DNA of 32,980 nucleotides from Lingula anatina (lineage: Eukaryota > Brachiopoda > Lingulata > Lingulida > Lingulidae), in NCBI RefSeq assembly GCF_001039355.2, contig NW_019773909.1, positions 1 through 32,980 on the forward strand. Direction: 5' to 3'. Position numbers and translations under genes: made by a program. Below the pieces are notes generated by a model. That model worked only from the letters and a program-made list of their open reading frames with translations, ran no database searches and was not told the origin of the DNA. Shown here piece after piece: positions 21,556 through 30,300 of the stretch. The number at the start of each line of letters is the position of its first letter. Position 1 is the stretch's first letter.

Positions 21556-23137
21556 CAGAGAGAGAGATTGTTGTTACAAATTCATCTATTCACTTCTCAT
21601 ATATTTTTCTTTTGAACATTTCAAAATGTTGGTAACACATTTATTCAGTCATTTTCACCAATATCAGAAAACAAATTTTTCCTTTCTTACCAAGCCCTCC
21701 CTGTTCCTGCCTTGGCCCTGTTCGCCCATGCTGTTTAAACCTTTCTGCATTTGGTTCTTCCTCAACTGGTGGGCATACTCGTCCTCCTGGGGGCGCAGCC
21801 TGGGCAATGATCCGCCATGATAGGGAACTGAAGAAGGGAAGAATAACGGAAGATAATGAGTTGTTGCTTGAATTTGGTACAAAATGCCAATGAAGACATA
21901 TAGTATCCGTTGCAAGCTTTTCTTCATATTTCATACAAAGAAGGCCTTTTTTATGTCTTCACAGAGGTGACGCTGAAACTACATCTACCCTACATATGTG
22001 AGATACTGTTCAATCAAAGGTTATTTTATTTTTTAAAATCTTTACTACTCAAAGTGGACATAACTATCCTAAATCTGTGTGTACCTTCATCAGTCCTGGG
22101 GTAGTCGTCTAGATACATGTGTTGACCGCCGTGTCCACTGTGTCCAGCTGGGAGGGTATAGTTCCTTTGCTTGTCCATGGCGGGGGAGTGTGTCTGTCGC
22201 AGCGGGGCGTAGCGGGCATCGCGGTCCAGGGAGCGGCCAGAGTAGACAGGTGGCTGTGGAGGGATGAAGACACGTTTTATGTCATCATCGTCCTGCAGGA
22301 GAACCGAGCATGCTGGTTAGTATAAGCTACCAGGGGGTTGAAGCTGATATAATAATATAAAATTACTGGGGGCATGAGGTTGAAGCACTGGAGTAGGGAG
22401 TAAATAAACTTGATGGAATGATATCAAATTACTGTGGGGTTGGGGGTGGATTTGAGGTGCAGTCACTGGAGCCTTTACAAGGACTAGGAATGAGCAGCGA
22501 GGTGATGGACATAAAATACAAATATAGTTCACATTATACAGGTTGACGTGACATGAATGGAAATGGCCAGAGCATTAAATACAATGCATATATCAAGTTA
22601 CATGGTTGGATACAAAGTTCCAGAAAAAAAAATTTTTGGGACTGTTTATTTAAAAGAAAGCACCATTGTCACTGTAACAAGCTTGGCCAAAAGCAAAAAT
22701 ATGTAACAAATTTACGCCACATGTCCCAGCCAACATATATAACATGCTGTATAATTTTTCACAGTGACATATGCTGACAGACATAAATTAACAACATCAG
22801 TTTTAACGTTAACAAAAAATTGTGAAAATAAGAACATACATTTGTTAGTAAGGAAAAGGTAAATATAATACAAAACTATCATATGTTTATCTTACAAACA
22901 CAAACTGTTTTACAAATATATATCAATTGTTAAGATTCAGAAGGCAAAATAACATTAAAAAAAAATCCCAACAATTCCTCACATCAAAGCTCCTATAGCT
23001 GTCAGTGGCAAAGTCTTCCATGCTTTTGTCCAGGCTCCCCTGGCTGTAGTTGTCCTTCTGGAAGTTCTGGTAGAGGGGGCGGTCTGAGGGGGCGTACATC
23101 TCTATGGTATTGGCCTGGCTGGCACTTTCACTACCAT
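20367..23137 (-). CDS. C-terminal part of an unidentified protein with a proline-rich tail, 6 exons
   Basis: Minus-strand exons: 23137-22983, 22292-22085, 21827-21691, 21398-21359, 21122-20978 and 20458-20367. They have GT/AG ends and agree in phase except between the fourth and fifth, where one base does not fit. Segments include NTIEMYAPSDRPLYQNFQ, KSMEDFATDSYRSFD, RVFIPPQPPVYSGRSLDRDA, YLDDYPRTDE, the acidic ESDDDEGGF, a KAPPPPP tract, ARNYDLNEMPRYTPPPG and the end PVEMRGHLV. There is no membrane segment or catalytic domain in what is visible. Many Tyr in acidic or proline contexts suggest a cytoplasmic signalling or adhesion tail, but that is inference and I do not recognise the family. 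The 5' exons are not in the expected place; a receptor gene on the other strand begins at 24346. Confidence 0.7.
20597..20900. repeat. Perfect 152-bp tandem duplication
   Basis: GCTTGATCAATATGCAACTG begins at 20597 and again at 20749, and the two units look identical by eye through GTGAATCA. It lies in the last intron of the minus-strand gene. Either a very recent duplication or an assembly artefact. Confidence 0.9.
21519..21567. repeat. (TG)n followed by (GA)n microsatellite
   Basis: GTGTGTGTG... runs into GAGAGAGAGACAGAGAGAGA, in an intron of the minus-strand gene. Confidence 0.95.
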
Positions 23138-24345
23138 CTGAAACGACAGAAGACAATTGTTCAAATTGGTCGTTCGACAACTACTTTGTTGCTTAGATTT
23201 TCTTTCTTTTTTTTCCCCATAGGATTGAAATGGAATAACAGGCTGCTAGGACTAGAAGAACAGCCTGCTTGGAGCATAATATCAACATGTGGGTTATTGT
23301 TGCCTGAACATTCATAGCATTATGAATTTTCATTTTCATGCATCAAATACATATTCTAAGTAAATGCATTCACTGTCACACATGACAAACTCTTTTTTGA
23401 AAATGATTTCTTAAATAATTCCTCCCCTTTCTAGTGAATAAAAGATAAAAATCAAATTGTATACTTTCATGAAAGACTATGGCAAGCAAAAATACAGTAG
23501 TCCTTGAGTACGAAGCTTTTTACTATTTTCAACAGATACATTGATTTCATTAAAATAATGGACTGCTACCCTCTAGCAGCATAATACCAATGACATAATA
23601 TAAAAAGAGGTAGACCACTTGTGTGAATGTTATGCCTTTGGGAAGAAAACTTTTAATTGGACAGTGTGTCAATGTAATCAGGTGTGCAATGGTTAAATGA
23701 TGTCACACGTGCAACAAACACACAAAATTCATAAATAGAAAGTTAAAAAAATAGCTATGTACTATTGTAATGCAAACCACTTTTGCTTCAGCAAAAGGGA
23801 TGTAAGCAAGACTATATTTTCTATGTAAGCTGAGGCAAAAAGAAATAATGATATAAGAAAAAGATGCATTTTCGTGTCTAATTAAAAAAGGCCAGTACAA
23901 TCATATCTTTCAATCCAAAAGAAAAATCAAACAAAAACATAAGTATATTGAAGAAATAAATAACAAGGCAGCAAAGCTGTCAAATGTACAGACAAAAACC
24001 AGAAAATNAGTTAAGCATAATGTACTTTTGCATCAGAATTGACAGTAGCCTGTTTTGTGCATTGTTATTGTCTGCTTTTTGTCTGTACATTTGACAGCTT
24101 TGCTGCCTTGTTTTTTATAAAATGTATTATATTTATTACATCTTCAGTTGACAAATACAACCAAATTTGGTATGTTTTACTGTCAAAGGTTATTACAGGC
24201 ACCACAGCCAAGCATTCTGGAGGTTGTTAATTTGATCTTCTAACGGAGACATAAACAGTTCACTGCAGATTCTGTAGTTTTTCTTGTTCCATTTAATATA
24301 TATAAAATGACATGAAATCTAATACATACATACATTACATTTCAG
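23138..24345. other. Non-coding, with an inverted repeat around an n
   Basis: No coding exon recognised. Arms at about 23962-24000 and 24074-24112 (GCAAAGCTGTCAAATGTACA and its reverse complement) flank an n at 24008. The minus-strand gene should continue upstream through here, but no exon is visible. The receptor gene on the plus strand should also have exons to the left, and none are visible. Confidence 0.5.
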
Positions 24346-27300
24346 GTATGCCAACCTTGATGACAGCAACGGACAGTTGGTCATATCAGGAGTCAGAACA
24401 TCTGAAAAATACAACTCTTACAAAGACCATTGAGCGTAATGTGTCTCCAGCTGCTGACTGGAGGCCATACAATGTCAAAGTCTGGAGACAACTAGGTCAG
24501 TTCTTATAAATTGTAAAGTTTGTGAGTGAACTAAATGTTCACTTGTAGTGGCTTTATATGGTACTGCTGATGTGTGTTTTGTAGAATATTGTAAAACTGT
24601 AGGGCCTGGTTTCATCAAGGCTGGATAGCACTATCCTATGGATAAAAATGGTCGCTATCCTCTGGATAGTGATATCCATAGAATAGTGCATTTCATCAAC
24701 AGTGGATAGCGTTATCCAGGGAATAAATCAGCTTATCCAGAGGATAAATTTAATTTGTTTACTCAAAATAGGTGGGATAAATCTGCTATCATGCTGTTAA
24801 ATGATCCAAAATGGCGAACCTGCTGGGTTTGGCAGTAAATCCTTTGAGATTTCACAGACGTAGAATGATTAGAGAGAAAACTTTGTACTGGTTGCTATAA
24901 ACATTGTAAAAGTCATGATAGATGCTGTGTTCTGGTGCCATCTGTCGTCTGCTTCTCTATCTTGCAGGATGAAACCTGCTTCAACAAGCAAGAGGCAGAG
25001 AAAAGCAAACTGGACGTAAGCAGAAACAGCACTTTTAATAGAGTTTTGTGAGAAACATCATGCCATGATAAGGAACAAACATACTTCCACCTTGGACAAT
25101 TAACATGGCCAAGGTGGAAGTGTGGAAATCCACTGCAACTGAAATATCATCAGTCGCAGTTTCAACAAGAAGTTCAGCAGAGTGTTGGGATAAGTGGAGG
25201 CACCTGGTTTCCCCTGTTAAGAGGTGTCTCAGTGAATTAAATAAGTCCAGACACCTAACTGGAGGTGGTCCACCACCCCAGGGACTCAGTCCAACCAAAA
25301 ACAGAATAGTGAACATATATGCTGGAACTCCAGCCTTTGAAGGTTTGAAAGGTGGGATGGAGACTAGTGGTAAGATCAGGTTGCCACTGTTTGACTCTTT
25401 ATAAATTTAATACACTTATTGTTGTTACAGACATCACCCTTTGAAATATCAAAGTTACTGTGATGAGGAAGCAGCATCTGGTTCAGAAAGGTTAGTTTCT
25501 CCCATTTATTCATGTACCTTGTATGTAAAGAGTTCGTGCACATAGTTTAATCTGTTATGAATCAAACAGTTTAGTATGAACACAGAGGATATTCCAGGAT
25601 TCCTCCTGGGGGGATTCTGGCTATACTCTGCAACCATATCTGATGACACCAAAAACAAACCCTCTGACAGAGCCAGACATAACATACAACAGGGCTCAAT
25701 CTCAACTAGAAACACTATGTGTGTAATTTTCTCTTTTGAGACATGATACAGTTACTACTTTATCTCTTTCTAGGGAAATGATACACAATCCATTGATTTG
25801 ATTAATTTAGTACAATTATTTAGCTTTTACCCATTTATAGTAAAAAACATTCTTTCATTAATTTTTTTACTATTAAAACAACAATATTTTTCTTCTAAAA
25901 TATAGCAGGACAGCTGTACTAGGTCAATTTATTTGGGAGCTTTTACATAATAGATTCAATTTAATTGTCTATTGTATTTTTTAGCTGAGGAGACAGTAAA
26001 ACCCACACCAAGTCAGACATGTCCTTGCAAGAATGGTGTCAAATGTAAGCCAGATCCAGAAACTGGTGGGCTGGTGTGTTTGTGCTTGAATAGTAAGTAT
26101 CTGGGTTAGAAAAACAAGGACAAAATATTGAAAATGTTGTTGTAATTAGGGACCGAGCCATTTTTGCCGCTACGTGGCGCTACACGCGATCAGGTTCAAG
26201 GGTCGCCATATTTGTCTCAAAGCGTGCATTGTGTTTGTGTAGCTAGCGTAGATAAAATGAATAAATATAGTGGTTGGAGCTTGCGGGAGATTCAAGTGGA
26301 ACTAAGGAAGCGTGGGGCGAAAGTTTCAGGAAGGAAACAAGATTTAGTTGAGAGGTGAGTTCTTTTTCTCGGCGCTGTACCGTATTTTATTCGATGACGA
26401 GTGTAGCGGTAACAAAGATCGCCATTTCCTGTGTTTAGACTCTCAGTCGAACTCTGTTTTACTTCCCTTTTTTCAATTAACGTACAACACTTGTGTCAGA
26501 AGGTAGGTTCTCTAAAGAAAAACTACCGAAACTATTCCAAAAAAAAAAAAAAAAATAGTTTACATAGCGAGAAAATGAGGGTCGAGCCTTGGGCTGCAAC
26601 AAAGATATTCGACCGGCAATGCAGGTATCACTGTATCAATAAATACGATCCTTACAGGACCAGTTTTACATTGAATCGGATCCTGCTGTATATTGACTTC
26701 TTCCAGTTTGATTTAATTTTATAAAACGATTGTAATATCTGCCAAATTTCACATATAGCAGCTCTTGATGGTCTTCAGCAGGATACCCCCAGCCCCTTAA
26801 TACATCTGAGGTAATAAGGCCTCAGCAATACATACAGTTTGTTCATCTTTCAAAAAGACTTTCATTCTTGTTTTTAAAAGGTTTAAGGTTTTCAGTTACC
26901 AAAATAATGATGTGTAAGTGTGGGAAGGAGGTACATTTTGCATTCGCAGGGTTGCAAATAATATGATAACATAATAGTACTGAATGGTATTGACAAGATC
27001 GGTGAATTATTCACCACTCTCACTGGATTTTTACTTTTAATGCTTGATTTACTTGTATTTTATTTCATTTTACAGATTGGAGTCTTATGACCGTAATAAC
27101 AACTTTGGTTCAACCTCTGCTATCCCAGAACCAAAATGGTCCATGGATACGCCTGATGGTGCTTTATATAGAGATGTTACATCTAGCTCATCATTTAATG
27201 TATTGGTATCAGCCAAACATGTGTCCAACTACCTTGAACTACAGGAGACTGTAATGAGCAAGAAGGCACGGAAGTTATATGAAGAAAGGTAAGTTTAATT

Positions 27301-30300
27301 CCTTTTTTTAGATTTATTTTTGTGCCACTACCATAAAAACAACCAATTTATAATTTTCTTCATCTTCAGTGTGGTTGTCAGATGTTTTGCATCTATTTTC
27401 CATTTTAAATTTTTTCTGATGTTTTTCTTTAGATTCCTGCGCTATGTCAAAGCTGTTGAAGTGGAGAGTGGGGTATTCATTCGTGCTCAGAGCCATGCAG
27501 AAATGAAGAAGAATGTGACGTATGATGTTGACATCCACATTAAGCCTGATGGAACCATTGAAGCTTGCCAGTGTGACTGTACAGCTGGCATTGGGCCATA
27601 TGCACACTGTAAGCATGTCAAGACTGCTTTATATGCCTTACAAGATTTTGCCAAAAGGAAAGAACTTTTAATTGAGCCTGTATGTACGGAAAGACTGCAG
27701 ACTTTCCATAGGCCCAGGAAGGTGTATACTGGTGCTCCAGTAAAGGCTGCAGATCTAGACTTGGTTGCAGATATCAACAATGTAATTTTTGACCCTCTGA
27801 ATGGACTTGACGAGGAGACTGACGAGGAGTACAATAGTAGGGTGAGGAACCTGGCTGTAAATTATGGTGCACTACATCAAGTCCAAATCCCTTTAACGCA
27901 GCTGTATGCACCTGCAAATCCCATTGCAGTAGATTTGGACCATGATTACTTGCAGAATATGGGTTCAGAAAACTTTCTTCGATCAGAAAACATTACAGTA
28001 ATTTCACCAGAGGCTCAAGTCGATATTGAGAGGAGGACTAGGGGACAGAGTCGAAACCCAACTTGGAAGGCTGAGAGAGAAAAGAGACTGCAGTCATCAA
28101 ATTTTAGTGCCATATGCAAAACAACCAATCCAAAGAAACTTGCAGCCTCTCTCATGGAGACCAAGGACTTGACTCATGTACCAGCCATCAGGCATGGACT
28201 TGCCAATGAAGACAAAGCATTGGCTACTTATGAACAGAAAACTGGGGAAAATGTCTCAAGACATGGTATCATTGTTGACCTTGAAAGGCCTTATTTAGGT
28301 ACCTCAGTTGATGGCATGGCTGGAGAAGTAGTAGTTGAGGTTAAATGTCCCTATGTGGCTCGTGATAAACCTATATCCCATGTTACTGTCCCTTATTTGA
28401 AGGCAACCAACCAAGGTCTCACCCTTGATAGTAACCACCCATATTATTATCAAATTCAAGGACAGCTGCATATCACACAAAAAGAAAAATGTCATTTTGT
28501 AGTTCACACAAATGTAGACCATAAGATCATTCCTGTGACAGCAGACCCCATTTTTATCCGTGCTATGCTAGAGAAATTGGACCATTTTTTTATTTATTAT
28601 TTTAAGCCTTTATATCTTCAGAGAGAGTTTTTCAGGAACTACAATGTGTTAGATTGGAAATAAAGTGTACTTTCATTAAGTTTTTAAGTGCTTTTTATAC
28701 AACAATTCACATATGGTATCTTACTATTTTAGCAATTTACAGAGTTGCATTTCAACACTAGTTTACTTACAAATCTTTTTTATTAAGAATTACAACAACA
28801 GGTTAAAAAACTTGTGCATTTGGTAAGTAAATTTGATTTTGAGCTGAAGAGTACATATGTTAATAAAATCTAGAGATTCAGAGCTGTAGTGTGCATAAGA
28901 AGAAACAATTTATGTAAAATAATATTTGAAATGTCCTAGGAATAAAAGTTAAGCACAAGTGCTTGGATTCAATCTTTGGCACAGCATATTTTATTTCTCT
29001 TACATGTTGACTTGACTGTTCACTTAAATAGACTTTTTCATATATGTCAGTTTTACACAAGTATTGAAACAGTGATAACTGAAAGTATGCTTTTTTCAGG
29101 GTGATTTATTAAGTCTTCCAATAATAAATGTTTTCAAAATCCTGCATTGTGTCTCTCTCATTATTACATAATAACATGTATTGCATCAATCTGTAAGTGT
29201 TTATGCTGTATTTGGGACAATGCAAGGACGGAAATTGCACAACATTAAACAAACTGAGATGATCCTGCTACCAAGTACAGTCTCAACATCATTCAAAGGT
29301 TCCACCAAGATGCGGTATGTTTTTCCAAATCCAATCAGTCTCTCCACATGGGTGCGTTTACTGGAAATTTGACGATCATCTTTGAGTTTGGTTGGCAGGA
29401 GCTGGTTCACACCACGGACAAATGTTGGGATGTTCACCTTTATGTCATATGGTGCAGCCATGTCTTGGATATTGAATCCCTTATCAGCCATTATTGAGTC
29501 CTTGGGGTCGCACTTTTCCAGCAGATCACTGTCCTGCACAAGCAGTCTGTCACTAGCTGACCCACCATAAGATTCTGGGATGTGAGACACTACTCCCCCT
29601 GGTGTGATGCCGATTATGGTCTTCAGTGTGTTCCTGTTTTTGTAGCAGGAGTATGTCACCTTTTGAGCTGCAGGTTTCCCAGGCTTTTTGATTGGAACTT
29701 CCATCCCATCAATAATGACTCTTGTCTGGGGAAATTTCTTCTTAAAGTCTTTAGGCATATAATAGGACACTAGCTCTCGGCTTGGCCAAGAATCAAGACG
29801 AGACCACTGTCTATACATAAAGTTTATCCAAGTCACAAATATGCAACTGACTACACACTCTGAACATCCAAATAAAAATGCAAGTTCAAAATTAGGTGGA
29901 TGTCTTCTTAGTTTAATCAAAGTTATCAAAAACTGATTTTCAGTACTTAGACTAGGCCGTTTGCCCCAACGATACTGCAACCGTTCAGCCCCTGTCCCTA
30001 ATGTTGACAAAACAAAAATAAAAGTGTCATAGTCTCGAAGTCCAGTATAATAAAGCATGGCATCTTTATCAAACTGTAAATCACATACTGAAAGCCGTGG
30101 CTGAGCAGCTGTCTGTGTAGAATGTTCTACATGCTGAGTCTGAGTGTCCATTTCTTCTTCAGTGTGTGAAACTTGTACCTCAGTATGTACCTCTTCTTCA
30201 TAAAAAAAGGTTCCTGCATATCTGGCTCTATCTTTGATTGTTCTGATCTCTGCAAAACCCTCTCTTCTCTCCTCTGTTTCTCCTGTATTTTGTTGGCAGG

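Noticed and set aside
27320-27432. Upstream extension of the YqaJ-domain frame (MCHYHKNNQ...)
   Set aside because: This is intron: a good TTTTAG acceptor at 27432 and phase agreement with two upstream exons support the spliced model.
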